Origin: Paraglaciecola mesophila
GTDB lineage: Bacteria > Pseudomonadota > Gammaproteobacteria > Enterobacterales > Alteromonadaceae
Assembly: GCF_009906955.1 (NCBI RefSeq)
Contig: NZ_CP047656.1
Location: 2,125,501-2,189,500, forward strand
DNA: 64,000 nucleotides
Direction of reading: 5' to 3'
This document shows positions 1 through 9,957 of this stretch, one piece after another (the stretch's first letter is position 1; every line of letters begins with the position of its first letter). The notes beneath the pieces are model-generated. The model worked only from the letters and a program-made list of their open reading frames with translations. It did no database searches and was not told the DNA's origin. The translations under genes were made by a program, and so were the position numbers.

Positions 1-599
1 TATAGGTAGTTCTCGCCTTCCGGTCCAGCATACATTGAAGGAAACCCTAACAGGGCTAAATCTAAATCACCGTCATTGTCGGCATCAAAAAACTTGCTTG
101 TTCGCCCACGCATATTCCTAAGCGGCGGGGTAAATGCATCGCCTTGTGTAATTTTGCGATCTTGAGTGAAATGAAAAAGCTTAGCATTGCGGGCGTTTGC
201 CCCTGAACCACCGCCGCGCGAAATCAACGCGTACATCACACCATCTTTATCAAAATCACCAACACCGATACCATGCATATCGCCTACTATTAGGTCGTAG
301 CCTTTGACGAATGTACCTTTATTGTTCCAGTACAATTTAATGCTGTAGCCATGATCAGTCAGCAGTAAATCATCGTAACCATCTTGATCTAAATCAGCAA
401 TAACAGGGTTATCCCACTTACGTCTGTTCATATTTTCAAGAGAGATGGCATTTTTCGCTGGACTAAACCGAGTGGTGGTCAGTTGGGCTTCATCCACCAC
501 TTGATTGGTTGGGGTTAACGCTGCACTTTGGCAACCCGATGTGAGTATCACAAGTACACTCACAGCGATGATTGAAACACGGTAGAGGGGAGTATTCAT
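1..599 (-). CDS. FG-GAP/VCBS-repeat lipoprotein, 3' part outside window
   Basis: The gene starts with ATG at 599 and reads off the left edge, so only about 199 N-terminal residues are present. The start encodes a short basic segment, a hydrophobic stretch and a lipobox (LTSGC, Cys23), indicating an outer-membrane or surface lipoprotein. Three calcium-loop motifs typical of integrin-like FG-GAP beta-propellers follow: DLDQDGYDDLL, DFDKDGV and DADNDGDLDLA. Such propellers bind ligands or stabilise complexes and are often encoded with sulfatases in algal-polysaccharide loci. It lies downstream of two sulfatases on the same strand, with a 223-bp gap that may hold its own promoter. Its ligand is unknown; a surface glycan-binding or scaffold role is inference. 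Confidence 0.8.
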   Translation of the reverse strand, partial: MNTPLYRVSIIAVSVLVILTSGCQSAALTPTNQVVDEAQLTTTRFSPAKNAISLENMNRRKWDNPVIADLDQDGYDDLLLTDHGYSIKLYWNNKGTFVKGYDLIVGDMHGIGVGDFDKDGVMYALISRGGGSGANARNAKLFHFTQDRKITQGDAFTPPLRNMRGRTSKFFDADNDGDLDLALLGFPSMYAGPEGENYL

Positions 600-822
600 T
601 TATTCTAAACCTCATCTTCATTTATTTGAATGGATGAATGCATTAGGTGCTAGCATTGCGTTAATGCATTATTTTGATCGGTAGTGTTGCTAGGTATTGT
701 TAAGATCTGTTCCACATGGCACATGCGCAGCAAGTAAACGATAAAGCGAGCGGTATCAAGAAAAGCATTGCCAGCCCATCGCTTAGCCTGTAAACGATAG
801 GCATTACACTGCACAACCGTTA

Positions 823-2301
823 TTATTTGGTGCCGTGATCATCAACCTGAAACGTTTTGTCAAAGCGCGGCATTGCTTTTAAGCGCCATCTTGCCCCTTC
901 GTCTGAACGATGGAACCATTTAGGTTGTTGGTTATTCCAACTCCACGACTCCATTGAAGAAACCATGTCACGTAAAATGGCCGGATGTTTAGCGCTGATA
1001 TCATTTTCTTCAGATATATCTTGTGCAACATTAAACAACTTCCAGTTCTGATTATGATTTTTAACTGCTTTGTACTGATTTCGTCGAGCTGCGGCGTCAC
1101 TGTAACCATCACGATGGCGTAAAACATAAATAAACTCATTTTCATGTGGCGCAACATTAGCCATTAAAGAAGGCCAGATATTTTTACCATCGAGTATTTT
1201 TCCCTCTGGTAAGCTTGCGCCACCAATGGCAGCAAAGGTTGGATACAAATCGAGTGCCAATACTGGGTGCGCGAAGCGGTTACCTGCTTTTATATGTTTA
1301 GGCCAATGCATTAACATTGGAGTGCGAAAGCCCCCTTCTTGAACACTGCCTTTCCCCTCTTTAAGGGGGTAATTATTTGCTCCTTGACCTAACTTACCGC
1401 CGTTATCACTCATGAAAACAATTAACGTGTTTTCATATTGACCGTTTGCCTTTAGCTGACTAACGATCCGTCCTACTCCACGGTCTACCGCGTAAACCAT
1501 AGCTGCATAGGTGCGGCGTTTTTTATCTTTAATATGACGAAACTGGGCTAAATCATCTTCTTTCGCTTGAAGCGGAACATGAGGTGCGTTATACGCCAGA
1601 TATAGGAAAAAAGGCTGTTGTTTTGCTGTTGCTTTATCGACAAAAGTAACGGCTTCACGACTGAGCCCATCTGTAATGTATTCTGTCTCACGCACCTCTT
1701 TGCCATTATGCTCAAGAGGGGTTAAGTACATGTTTATATTGGTCAAACCTTGAGCAACTCGCTTGTTATAAGCCTTTTCAAACTCCTCGGGAAAATAATT
1801 GTGCCCGCCGCCTAAAAAACCATAAAACTCGTCAAAACCATGTTTGTTAGGATGATACTGTGGTGCTTCACCTAAGTGCCATTTGCCCATTGCACCGGTA
1901 AAATAACCCGCATTTTTCATGGTTTGAGCGATAAAAGTTTCATCTGCAGAGACACCCACATTTGAATTATCTTCTGGTAGATTAAATTGCGCGCCGATCT
2001 TATGAGGGTAACGGCCAGTCATAATGGCGGCTCTACTAGGGCCACAAAAGGGATGTGCGACATAGGCAGCGTCAAACGTCACCCCCTGCTTTGCCAATGC
2101 ATCTAAATTTGGCGTACTAATGTCTTTTGAACCATTGAAGCCTACGTCGTTATAGCCTAGATCGTCCGCCAATATGAATAGTATATTAGGCTGCTCGCCA
2201 GCTGCTTTTTCCGTCGCCAGCGCACAACTTGATACGCCAGTTGACATCGCAACGATGACCACGCTTATCAATGTGCTTATTTTCCGATTAAACCTCATCA
2301 T
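823..2301 (-). CDS. Formylglycine-dependent sulfatase (S1 family), exported
   Basis: Type I sulfatase predicted to remove sulfate esters from galactan oligosaccharides in the periplasm or at the surface. Visible are the N-terminal metal-binding ADD segment, the maturation motif CGPSRAAIMTG (Cys86 becomes formylglycine), the GKWHLG motif near 139-144 and a later SDNGG metal-binding segment. The ATG at 2301 is chosen because AAGGAC precedes it by a few bases; an upstream GTG at 2331 would add ten non-signal-like residues. The leader is a signal peptide ending VSSC or ALA, so either a lipoprotein or a soluble periplasmic enzyme is possible. It is third in the operon GH16-sulfatase-sulfatase-FG-GAP, 78 bp after the previous gene. 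The maturation enzyme (FGE or anSME) is not in the window. Which sulfate position it attacks cannot be read from sequence alone. Confidence 0.93.
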   Translation of the reverse strand: MMRFNRKISTLISVVIVAMSTGVSSCALATEKAAGEQPNILFILADDLGYNDVGFNGSKDISTPNLDALAKQGVTFDAAYVAHPFCGPSRAAIMTGRYPHKIGAQFNLPEDNSNVGVSADETFIAQTMKNAGYFTGAMGKWHLGEAPQYHPNKHGFDEFYGFLGGGHNYFPEEFEKAYNKRVAQGLTNINMYLTPLEHNGKEVRETEYITDGLSREAVTFVDKATAKQQPFFLYLAYNAPHVPLQAKEDDLAQFRHIKDKKRRTYAAMVYAVDRGVGRIVSQLKANGQYENTLIVFMSDNGGKLGQGANNYPLKEGKGSVQEGGFRTPMLMHWPKHIKAGNRFAHPVLALDLYPTFAAIGGASLPEGKILDGKNIWPSLMANVAPHENEFIYVLRHRDGYSDAAARRNQYKAVKNHNQNWKLFNVAQDISEENDISAKHPAILRDMVSSMESWSWNNQQPKWFHRSDEGARWRLKAMPRFDKTFQVDDHGTK

Positions 2302-2379
2302 CTTGTCCTTATCTAACTCACATTTATCCACACGACCCAGCCTATTCTTGCATCAAGCTGGGCACATTAAATCTTTCAG

Positions 2380-3942
2380 TCAGTCAACTTTATACGCTTG
2401 ACTCTTACCTGCTGAGCTACGATAGCCAGCCATTTGATAACGGAACTTCTCTATTGAAGGATCGTTAATCCGCACTAACTCATCTTCCATTAATTGCACC
2501 ATATGGCGTAGCTGCTCGGTGTAAGCTTTGTCTTTAATCAGGTTGTTAACTTCGATTGGATCGTTTTTAAGATCATACAACTCATCGCGATTGTCCCCAG
2601 GGTTCCAGACAAATTTCATCTCTGGTGTGCGCAGTGCGCGGATACCAAACCAACCACCGTTGTACCATTCGTAAGCATAGAGTGCTTTATCCACTCTCCC
2701 GTCATCAGCCTTATCACCCAACGCCATTAAAGCGGTCAAACTGCGGCCGTCCACATCGCCATCGGGCGTAAGCTCCATCATGTCCCCAAGCGTTGGCGCA
2801 ATATCCAACATAGATACCTGTTTGTGCACAATTCTGGGCTCGATGTGAGGTGCCCGAATGATTAGTGGCATACGCATCAGCTCGTCATAGGCGTAAGGCC
2901 CTTTGTCATACAGGTCATGTTCACCCAACATACTCCCCTGATCGCCAAGTACGATAATCGTCAAATCGTCGTACATACCTACATCTTTCGTGGTCTGAAT
3001 AATTTCCCCTACGGCATGGTCAATCATCGCAATAGCACCGTAATAAAAAGTGCGTGATTTACGCCAATCCATATCTGTCATATGTGACACGTCATGCCAG
3101 GGCCACCAATCTTCATCTTGAGCCATGGGTTTAAACTGCCGCTTGACAGCGTGATTCGCGGGTAGCTTTACCGTCTTGGGGTCAAACATGCTAGCGTAGG
3201 GCTCAGGGACGCGATAAGGAGGGTGAGGCTGCTCAAAACTGATGACCCCAAAAAACGGCTGATCTTTTTTAGACGCCTCTTGCAGCATTTTTTGCCCCAT
3301 GTGCACATTTTCTGCGGTATGGCTTGTTTCATAAGTACCAGGAAGCGTCTGGTAATACTCATGTTTCTCCCCATTTGCATCCCGCTCGCCGTGACGATAC
3401 TTGGCCATTTGAGATTGTTTTTCATATGGCACGTAAGGACGAGAGTGGCGTGGTTGAGCGTGCTCTTTTCCCCACATAAAGTCTGCACCGCGTAATGCAG
3501 GGCCTTGAGGACCTAAATGCCACTTCCCTACATACCCAACGTTATAACCGGCATCGGCTGCTCGACGAATGACCCCACCTTCATCTTCAGACAACTCATC
3601 AACCCGCGAGTGATACAAGCCCACGTTGTCATCAAGTCCTGTTTTGTGTCCCCAACGCCCGGTAAAAAAGGCTGCTCGTGATGGTGAACACAAGCCCGTG
3701 GTCGTCATGGCATTGTCAAATCGTGTTCCCGAATGCGCTAGCGCATCAATGTTTGGAGTAGGCACTGGGCCGCCCCGATAGGAAAAAGTGTCAAAGCGCA
3801 TATCGTCGAACATCAACACCAGCACATTTGGCTTTTTACCCACTGCAGGGCTTTTTTGTGCACTATTGGGGGCGGCTAAACTAAAACTACTGTGACTAAA
3901 TAGCAGTGTCGCCACACCAACTAATACCATTTTCAACTTCAT
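2380..3942 (-). CDS. Formylglycine-dependent sulfatase (S1 family), periplasmic
   Basis: A second type I sulfatase, 520 residues, only distantly like its downstream neighbour, suggesting a different sulfate position. It has a signal peptide (about residues 1-23, cleavage after SLA), the metal-binding FDD segment at 45-47, the maturation motif CSPSRAAFFTG with Cys85, GKWHLG at 139-144, and a GDQGSMLGEHDLYDKG segment in the C-terminal half as in S1 sulfatases. AGGAG precedes the ATG. The gene lies 38 bp downstream of the GH16 gene and 78 bp upstream of the next sulfatase, so the three are probably co-transcribed. The pairing with a GH16 depolymerase implies action on sulfated galactan or its oligosaccharides; the exact substrate is inference. 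Confidence 0.93.
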   Translation of the reverse strand: MKLKMVLVGVATLLFSHSSFSLAAPNSAQKSPAVGKKPNVLVLMFDDMRFDTFSYRGGPVPTPNIDALAHSGTRFDNAMTTTGLCSPSRAAFFTGRWGHKTGLDDNVGLYHSRVDELSEDEGGVIRRAADAGYNVGYVGKWHLGPQGPALRGADFMWGKEHAQPRHSRPYVPYEKQSQMAKYRHGERDANGEKHEYYQTLPGTYETSHTAENVHMGQKMLQEASKKDQPFFGVISFEQPHPPYRVPEPYASMFDPKTVKLPANHAVKRQFKPMAQDEDWWPWHDVSHMTDMDWRKSRTFYYGAIAMIDHAVGEIIQTTKDVGMYDDLTIIVLGDQGSMLGEHDLYDKGPYAYDELMRMPLIIRAPHIEPRIVHKQVSMLDIAPTLGDMMELTPDGDVDGRSLTALMALGDKADDGRVDKALYAYEWYNGGWFGIRALRTPEMKFVWNPGDNRDELYDLKNDPIEVNNLIKDKAYTEQLRHMVQLMEDELVRINDPSIEKFRYQMAGYRSSAGKSQAYKVD

Positions 3943-3980
3943 TTTTTTCTCCTAGAGTATGCAATGAGGGGACCCGCGCA

Positions 3981-5441
3981 CTACTTGACCTCTTCAATGG
4001 CTACGTTATCGATAAATAAGGTACTTTTGCCGGAAGCTAGCTGATCGCTATCAACTAAAATAGTAAGCGCATCATCAGCCGCCGAAGCGGTTTGATGCGA
4101 TATTTTCTGCTGCAGATTCACCCACTGACCTTGCGCAACATCTTGCAACGCAAAATCAAGTCGATCTTGCGGGCTTGTCAGCGCTATGCTTATTTGCTGT
4201 AAAGTACTGCCTGGCTGCAACCAAGTATCAAATGAAATTTGATACTCTCCCTTAGGAATGTTTACCGACCCCTTTGGTGCAACTATCTCTATATTGGTGT
4301 TGTCAGCGGCCTGCATTTCAATTTTGAGGCTCTTCTTACCTTGTGTGGCACGCTCGTAAACCAAGGACGCATGCTTAGCAGCCCCCCCGGGAAACTGCCA
4401 AAATTGTTGATAGGCTTTGCTTTTTGGACGCGCAGGCTCCTTAAGCAAGGGCTTCGGGTATTGGGAAAATATATACGGCCCCTCAAAGCCGTAAAACGCA
4501 GGTTGTAATAAATTGGTTTGAGGTTTTTGCCAAACACGCACGTAATCTACTTCAAATGTTCCTGGTAACTCTTCCTTGTGTGGCATACCTAGCCATTGAA
4601 ATATCTCGGAGTCTAGCCAAATCTCCATGGGGTTGGTTAATACCCATTTATCGCCTAGCGCCTCTTGGGTAGTCGAATAAATAAGTTTACCGTCTGTATA
4701 TAATTTGAGGTAACCCTCTCCCCACTCAGCACCATAAACATGGAATTCATCCGCGACTCGAAACGGATATTGCTCACTATGCTGAAACGCCCAAGTGGGG
4801 CGTTTTGCTGGTGGACGCCAATCATGAACAGTCGATTTCACATAATCTTCGCGGATATTGCCCCTAATTTTGGGACGTCCCATCTGTTCGTAGATATCCA
4901 GCTCCGATTGATAACCTATGGTCCAAAATGCGCTGGTCATAGCGGCATCAATGGCTTTTGAACGCACTTCCATGTAACCATGTAAAAATCGCTCATGACT
5001 TACAATAGCTGCCGTTGTGACAGGCAAAGGCTTACCCTCGTGTACGCCGTAGCCCGAGTCAACATTTCCATCCGCGTAGTTCTCATTAGCAAAAACGAAA
5101 TCTGGCTCCCACTGACTTTTTAGCTTAAGTAGGCCCCCCTGAACGGTAACATTGTGCGCAGCAAACTGAGATGGAGCGCGCCCCTTCCAAATGTAATATT
5201 CGTTCTCTTCACCTTGAACAAACCATTTACTCGCATCGATATGACTGCCACTAAACTCATCACTCACTGCGCTATTGAGCACCCACCCGCCAAGATTATC
5301 TGGATCAGATAGCGGCACGACGTTTTGCCATTGTTTCTGTGCAACCTGTTTTGTGGCTGCATCCTGCGGTTCAATCTGGCACCCCATCATTCCATGAGCC
5401 GTGAAGAAGATCAGGATGCTTTTTACCAAGTTCACATGCAT
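3981..5441 (-). CDS. GH16 galactanase lipoprotein with C-terminal binding-type module (PorA/furcellaranase-like)
   Basis: Secreted endo-hydrolase of glycoside hydrolase family 16. The leader ends MMGC (Cys21), a plausible lipobox. The catalytic domain covers about residues 43-310 and opens with PLSDPDN..W..N..VSDEF, then WKGRAPSQF, a layout I know from beta-porphyranases and related carrageenan/furcellaran enzymes. The active-site beta-strand is ELDIYE: Glu180 nucleophile, Asp182, Glu185 acid/base. The domain ends with EVDYVRVWQKP. Residues about 320-486 form an extra beta-rich region that looks like a carbohydrate-binding module. It heads an operon with two sulfatases and an FG-GAP lipoprotein, and its promoter region carries palindrome 5597-5611. 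Hydrolysis of a sulfated galactan backbone is well supported; whether the substrate is porphyran, agar, kappa/beta-carrageenan or furcellaran is not resolved. Confidence 0.9.
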   Translation of the reverse strand: MHVNLVKSILIFFTAHGMMGCQIEPQDAATKQVAQKQWQNVVPLSDPDNLGGWVLNSAVSDEFSGSHIDASKWFVQGEENEYYIWKGRAPSQFAAHNVTVQGGLLKLKSQWEPDFVFANENYADGNVDSGYGVHEGKPLPVTTAAIVSHERFLHGYMEVRSKAIDAAMTSAFWTIGYQSELDIYEQMGRPKIRGNIREDYVKSTVHDWRPPAKRPTWAFQHSEQYPFRVADEFHVYGAEWGEGYLKLYTDGKLIYSTTQEALGDKWVLTNPMEIWLDSEIFQWLGMPHKEELPGTFEVDYVRVWQKPQTNLLQPAFYGFEGPYIFSQYPKPLLKEPARPKSKAYQQFWQFPGGAAKHASLVYERATQGKKSLKIEMQAADNTNIEIVAPKGSVNIPKGEYQISFDTWLQPGSTLQQISIALTSPQDRLDFALQDVAQGQWVNLQQKISHQTASAADDALTILVDSDQLASGKSTLFIDNVAIEEVK

Positions 5442-5596
5442 AAGGTTAAATTCCTTTCGTCATTTTGACGTGCAACAACGAATTACTCTCATTTAAATAA
5501 AGCGCGAAGGGCTGACCATCACAATGTATGTGCGCATCACTCAACGGGATACACGCTTTCTTTGTTAAAGAATGATTAAATTTATGCACAACATGT

Positions 5597-5611
5597 AAAC
5601 ATATGATGTTT
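5597..5611. promoter_or_regulatory. Putative PUL operator, palindrome AAACAT-N3-ATGTTT (site 1)
   Basis: The sequence AAACATATGATGTTT is a perfect inverted repeat with 6-bp arms and a 3-bp centre, 156 bp upstream of the GH16 start. It contains the 12-mer CATATGATGTTT shared by all five sites. Partly symmetric ACATG bases extend on both sides. Binding by the FCD-type GntR regulator encoded at 25431-26099 is inference. Confidence 0.75.
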
Positions 5612-5765
5612 ATACATGCAATATCTTTTATTTTTTGTAGTGATTTTCGATGACGGGTAAAAAACATCACAAGTCACCTCAGCATGAAGCAGATTGGCAA
5701 CGCTTACTTTCTGCGCAGGGCCGTCAATACCGTTTCCCCATTTAGTTCCTAAAGTGACTCTTAGA

Positions 5766-5809
5766 TTGTTGGGTTTAGTTGTTGGGTTTAGTTGTTGGGT
5801 TTGGTTGTT
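5766..5809. repeat. 13-bp tandem repeat, 3 copies plus partial
   Basis: The unit TTGTTGGGTTTAG is repeated at 5766-5778, 5779-5791 and 5792-5804 (the last with one change), followed by a partial TTGTT. It lies between the two palindromic operators in the divergent promoter region. It may be a slippage product, or a spacer that changes the phasing of the flanking sites. Confidence 0.85.
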
Positions 5810-5870
5810 ATAAGAAATCGCTAAAAATCACCTAAAACGACTGCAATGTTAATAATTAGTTAAAAACATA

Positions 5871-5900
5871 TTGCCTAGATAAACATCATATGTTTATATT
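5871..5900 (+). promoter_or_regulatory. Putative TBDR promoter with embedded operator (site 2)
   Basis: A -35-like TTGCCT (5871-5876) and a -10-like TATATT (5895-5900) are separated by 18 bp. The perfect palindrome AAACATCATATGTTT (5881-5895) fills most of the spacer. A protein bound there would block RNA polymerase, which suggests repression. The receptor gene starts at 6168. Confidence 0.6.
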
Positions 5901-6167
5901 TATATTCGAATTGTAACAAGCTATATCGAACGGGTTAGAACGTGACGCATCACAAAGGATTGAGTAAACCGAGTAATAGCCTTTGAGCATCAGTCACAAG
6001 ATAGCGCGAAAAACATACATGAGCGGATGAATCTCCCTCTTTGTTAGCAAATGATGCAAACGGCATCGACCGTTAACTTTAGATGGAATTCAAATGACGA
6101 GGTAAGGCACACACAACTTTCTTCTGAATACGCATGTAAATATTTAAAAATGAACGTGGGAAATATC

Positions 6168-9100
6168 ATGAGAACACATTTTAAATTAAACGCTCTTTCA
6201 GTAGCGATCATGACGACATTGCTAAGCACGCATAGCGTCGCTCAGGAATCTGTCCAACAGCCGTCTGAGATCCCCCAAAAAGAAGAGCTATCGGAAGAAG
6301 ACATCGAAGTTATCGACGTGACAGGCTTTCGCAGTAGTTTAGTTAAATCAATGAACCAAAAACGCTTCTCTGATAGTGTCAGCGATTCTATTCATGCAGA
6401 AGATGTTGGTAAATCTACCGATCAAAACATTGCAGATGCCTTATCTCGAGTGACCGGCGTGACGGTTCAAGAAGAAGCTGGTGAAGGTACACGCATATCA
6501 GTGCGTGGCGCGGGGCCTTCTTTAAATCAAATTTCGATTAACGGCGTGGCATTAACCGGCGGGATCAGTAACGATGGTTCTAATAACAATGCGACCAATA
6601 ATAATAGTGTAGATTTAAGCTCGTTCTCATCAGATATTCTCTCCTCAATTGACGTGGTTAAAACCGCAGCAGCTGATCAAGATGAAGGCTCACTAGGGGC
6701 AAATATTGTGCTTAAAACAATAAGACCTCTGGATTTAAGAAAACCACGCAGATCTTTCACCATTGAAGGTCGCTACAACGAATTTGCCGACGATAATGAT
6801 TTTAGAATAAACGGTAGTTTTGCCGATAAGTACTTTGACGAAAAGCTCGGTTTTATTATCACCGCATCTCGAGATGCGCAAAATACCCGCCAAGACCGCA
6901 TCAACACCGACTTTGAAACCGGCGCGATTGCGATCAATGATTTAAACGATGGCGGACGAACAGCAACAGATAAAGCAACCGGCAAACCAATACGTGTCTT
7001 AGGTTACCAGCGTGATGATCAAGGAAACGTGTTGCGAGATGATAGTGGCCAGCCCTTAGTCAACCCTATCGAAAGCTTAGTTGATTATGATCCCGAAACA
7101 CAGCAACTGGTGGAAGGAGACCTGTACGTTTTAGCCAGAGATATGGTTAACTTCGGCTTGAATACGGATAAGCGAGAGCGTTTTTCAGTATCAACGGGCT
7201 TACAGTATCGTCCAACTGATAAAACCGATATTCAATGGGATGTAACCTATACCAAGCAAGATATATTGCAAGATAATCACAGTGTTAACATGAACATTGC
7301 GCCCTTGGTATTGATTCACCCGGACGACGATAATACCGCGCTAAATGTGGTTGATCTTGATACCAACACGTTAGAGCGCTCCACCAGCCGTTCAATAGGT
7401 GGCACGACGAACCGCACCACAGGTTTAAGAGAAATAGAGACCAAAGTAAGTACTTTGGATATTACACATCATTTAACCGACAACTTTACGGTTAATTTAG
7501 TTGCTGGTTATTCACGCACTTCAGATGAAACGCCAGATGATGATGAAAAAAACAGATTCTTATCAGTTGGTACAGCTCAATGGGGCACTGCAGGCAGAAA
7601 CGCAGTAGAAGCGCAGCCTGAGGATATCCTAGAGCTAGTTGGTTATGACTGCTCAACTGGCTCTACAGCTGATTGTGATTACTTTAGTGGCTCTACCCTT
7701 GCGCAATTTGATGCGTTCGATGGTTCAGTCACGTCGGTAACCAGCCGCTTCAATCCTTTCGATTTAGAGCACAATCATTTGGGACAGCTCCTCTTTCGCA
7801 AGAACGAGCTGACAGATACCAACAAATCGATTTTTTTAAACTTTGATTGGGTGCTGGATTATGAGCACGTCAGATCCGTGGAATTCGGCGCAAAATGGGC
7901 TGACCGCTCACGGGACGTCAATATAGAGAACACCCGGATCACCAATGGTGAAGACCTAATAGATGTGGATGACCCGTCTGCCCCGTTTGAAGTAAGGGGC
8001 CTTGCGACCATTCGTGTTGCCGACTTTATCAGCGGCGATGCATTCCCGTACAACAATTTTGCTGAAGATTTGCAGGCGAATCGCAGTAATCCCCTGTTTG
8101 CAGGCTGGCCTTTACTAGACGCTGAAAAAGCCCTTGAACTCGTAGGCGGTAAAGACGCTGGTGAACTAGGGGTAAACCGTTCTCGCGCAGGTAGTCGTCA
8201 AATCGAAACGGAAACAATGGCCGCGTATGTCAAAACCAATTTTGAATTTTTTGACGGTAAACTCACCGGTAATATTGGTGTGCGTTACGTTCGTGATGAA
8301 TCAGAGGCCACCGGCTTAGGTGGTATTAACTACATCAGATTTCCTCAGATGCTTGACCCTTATGACTTAATCGTCACCAGAGGGCTGGCTAATATAAACA
8401 ACCCGGCTTGTCCTGAAGCAATTCCCAGTAATGGTGACACGCGCTTTACCCCAGAAAACAATGATCAATTAAGAAACTGTTGGGCATTTGCCGTAACCCA
8501 TGGCTACAACTTCAACAATCAAGCAACTATTCCATTTGACCCATCCACAGGTCAATTTCTTATTCCCGGTGCGGACGGCCAAACGGGTCCTGATGTGAAC
8601 AGACTGCTCTTTGTCGATGATGCGGGCAACATCATCACGAGCAATGCGCTGCCCTCGCAAGTGTATGACCAGAATGGTAATTTGGTCCCTACAAGTCCAT
8701 CAACTTGGGCTCGGTTTAACTCAAATGGGTGGATTTGGCCTTACCTAGATAGAAGTACCGCCTTCACTGGTCCTAATGGCACAGGTCAAGAAGTCCAGCA
8801 ACGGGAAGCTCCCGTAACAGACACGGGTACAAACGACATCTGGTTACCAAGTTTGTCGCTCAACTATGCGTTGAATGATGAAACCATTCTGCGCTTTGCT
8901 GCGACAAAAACCATGACGCGCCCAAGTTTTGATTCTTTAAATCCAGGTAACAGCATCCGTGAACAACAGTTTGGCCCAGGTAACGGACGCGCCGGTAACA
9001 CCCAGTTAAAGAACTTAACCTCAACTAACTTTGATTTCTCATATGAATGGTATTTCAACGAGTCTGGCTTGCTGTCTGCCGCGTTGTTTTACAAAGACAT

Positions 9101-9878
9101 GAAAGACTTTGAAGAAACTATCATTACGCCATTTCACTACCGGGATGTACGGGATCAGATAAACCTTGAAAGTGCTGATTTATTGCTTGACTTCGATCCT
9201 AACCGTACGCCAGGGGATGAAGACAACTGCCATCCTCTGCGCTATGCAGCCGGTTTCTTTGATAAGTGGACAATTGAATGTGATGTGGTCAATGTTGCCA
9301 CGGTGACAAACGGTGATGGTGCCACCATCAAAGGCCTAGAATTGGGTTACACCCAAAACTACACCATGTTACCCGGGTTATTATCAGCGCTAGGTGTCAG
9401 CATGAACTACACCTATCAAGACTCAGAATCTGAAGCACAGGAGATTGGTTCTACGGGTCGCTTCCTAAGACCGTTACCCCAACCCTTCACGCCTCAGCAC
9501 TCAGCCAACATGACCATTTATTGGGAGAAAGATGGCATCCAGTTGCGCTTGGCAAATCGTTACACAGATGTCCAAGCGGTGTCGCGTAATAATGGTGGAG
9601 CGATATGGCAAGAAGCCAGTAACCGTCTCGACTTCAGCGGCAGCTACGCCATCAATAAAAACCTAACGGTAACGTTCAATGCATTGAATATAACCGACGA
9701 AACTAGACGCAATTTTTACACCGCCTCAGGCGCTGTCGATGCGGCAAATTTAAGTTCTCAAGAAGTGGTATTGGATGAAGGTAATGTCTTTGATGACAGC
9801 AGCATAACCACCAATAGAACGGTAGCTTTATTCAAAACAGGGCGTCAGTTCCGAATTGGTCTGCGCGGCACCTTTTAA
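6168..9878 (+). CDS. TonB-dependent receptor for oligosaccharide uptake
   Basis: Large outer-membrane receptor, about 1236 residues. The ATG at 6168 gives a normal signal peptide (MRTHFKLNALSVAIMTT..., cleavage near SVA/QE); an in-frame upstream extension to 6051 is not signal-like. A TonB-box-like EVIDVTGF comes next, then the plug domain (VRGAGPSLNQISINGV, DVVKTAAADQDEGSLGANI) and a long beta-barrel ending in the aromatic residue of LRGTF. There is no N-terminal STN signalling domain, so it should be a pure transporter. It is the large TonB-Xanth-Caul type typical of gammaproteobacterial sugar loci. The downstream lipoprotein is 79 bp away and probably its partner. The promoter carries the PUL palindrome. 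Galactan oligosaccharides are the inferred cargo. Confidence 0.92.
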   Translation: MRTHFKLNALSVAIMTTLLSTHSVAQESVQQPSEIPQKEELSEEDIEVIDVTGFRSSLVKSMNQKRFSDSVSDSIHAEDVGKSTDQNIADALSRVTGVTVQEEAGEGTRISVRGAGPSLNQISINGVALTGGISNDGSNNNATNNNSVDLSSFSSDILSSIDVVKTAAADQDEGSLGANIVLKTIRPLDLRKPRRSFTIEGRYNEFADDNDFRINGSFADKYFDEKLGFIITASRDAQNTRQDRINTDFETGAIAINDLNDGGRTATDKATGKPIRVLGYQRDDQGNVLRDDSGQPLVNPIESLVDYDPETQQLVEGDLYVLARDMVNFGLNTDKRERFSVSTGLQYRPTDKTDIQWDVTYTKQDILQDNHSVNMNIAPLVLIHPDDDNTALNVVDLDTNTLERSTSRSIGGTTNRTTGLREIETKVSTLDITHHLTDNFTVNLVAGYSRTSDETPDDDEKNRFLSVGTAQWGTAGRNAVEAQPEDILELVGYDCSTGSTADCDYFSGSTLAQFDAFDGSVTSVTSRFNPFDLEHNHLGQLLFRKNELTDTNKSIFLNFDWVLDYEHVRSVEFGAKWADRSRDVNIENTRITNGEDLIDVDDPSAPFEVRGLATIRVADFISGDAFPYNNFAEDLQANRSNPLFAGWPLLDAEKALELVGGKDAGELGVNRSRAGSRQIETETMAAYVKTNFEFFDGKLTGNIGVRYVRDESEATGLGGINYIRFPQMLDPYDLIVTRGLANINNPACPEAIPSNGDTRFTPENNDQLRNCWAFAVTHGYNFNNQATIPFDPSTGQFLIPGADGQTGPDVNRLLFVDDAGNIITSNALPSQVYDQNGNLVPTSPSTWARFNSNGWIWPYLDRSTAFTGPNGTGQEVQQREAPVTDTGTNDIWLPSLSLNYALNDETILRFAATKTMTRPSFDSLNPGNSIREQQFGPGNGRAGNTQLKNLTSTNFDFSYEWYFNESGLLSAALFYKDMKDFEETIITPFHYRDVRDQINLESADLLLDFDPNRTPGDEDNCHPLRYAAGFFDKWTIECDVVNVATVTNGDGATIKGLELGYTQNYTMLPGLLSALGVSMNYTYQDSESEAQEIGSTGRFLRPLPQPFTPQHSANMTIYWEKDGIQLRLANRYTDVQAVSRNNGGAIWQEASNRLDFSGSYAINKNLTVTFNALNITDETRRNFYTASGAVDAANLSSQEVVLDEGNVFDDSSITTNRTVALFKTGRQFRIGLRGTF

Positions 9879-9957
9879 ACGCGTTGCTCTACTACACGAT
9901 TGAATAGGTTGGGCATGTTCTGCCCAACCATAGATAACAGAATTCTGGAGAAGTAAG

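Larger units (their letters stand above)
5442..6167. other. Divergent regulatory region between GH16 operon and TBDR
   Basis: This 726-bp gene-free stretch separates the leftward hydrolase/sulfatase operon from the rightward receptor. It holds two copies of the AAACAT-N3-ATGTTT palindrome (5597-5611 and 5881-5895), a three-copy 13-bp tandem repeat (5766-5809) and AT-rich promoter-like DNA. Small open frames here lack ribosome binding sites and overlap the palindromes, so I do not call genes. Confidence 0.75.

Noticed and set aside
5446..5670. 74-codon minus-strand frame upstream of the GH16 gene
   Set aside because: It covers operator site 1, has no convincing ribosome binding site or homology pattern, and fits regulatory DNA better.
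6051..6167. 39-residue upstream extension of the TBDR frame
   Set aside because: The extension is not signal-like; the ATG at 6168 gives a normal signal peptide.
7859..8217. Overlapping minus-strand frames inside the TBDR
   Set aside because: Shadow frames of a long, well-supported receptor gene, with no motifs or start signals.
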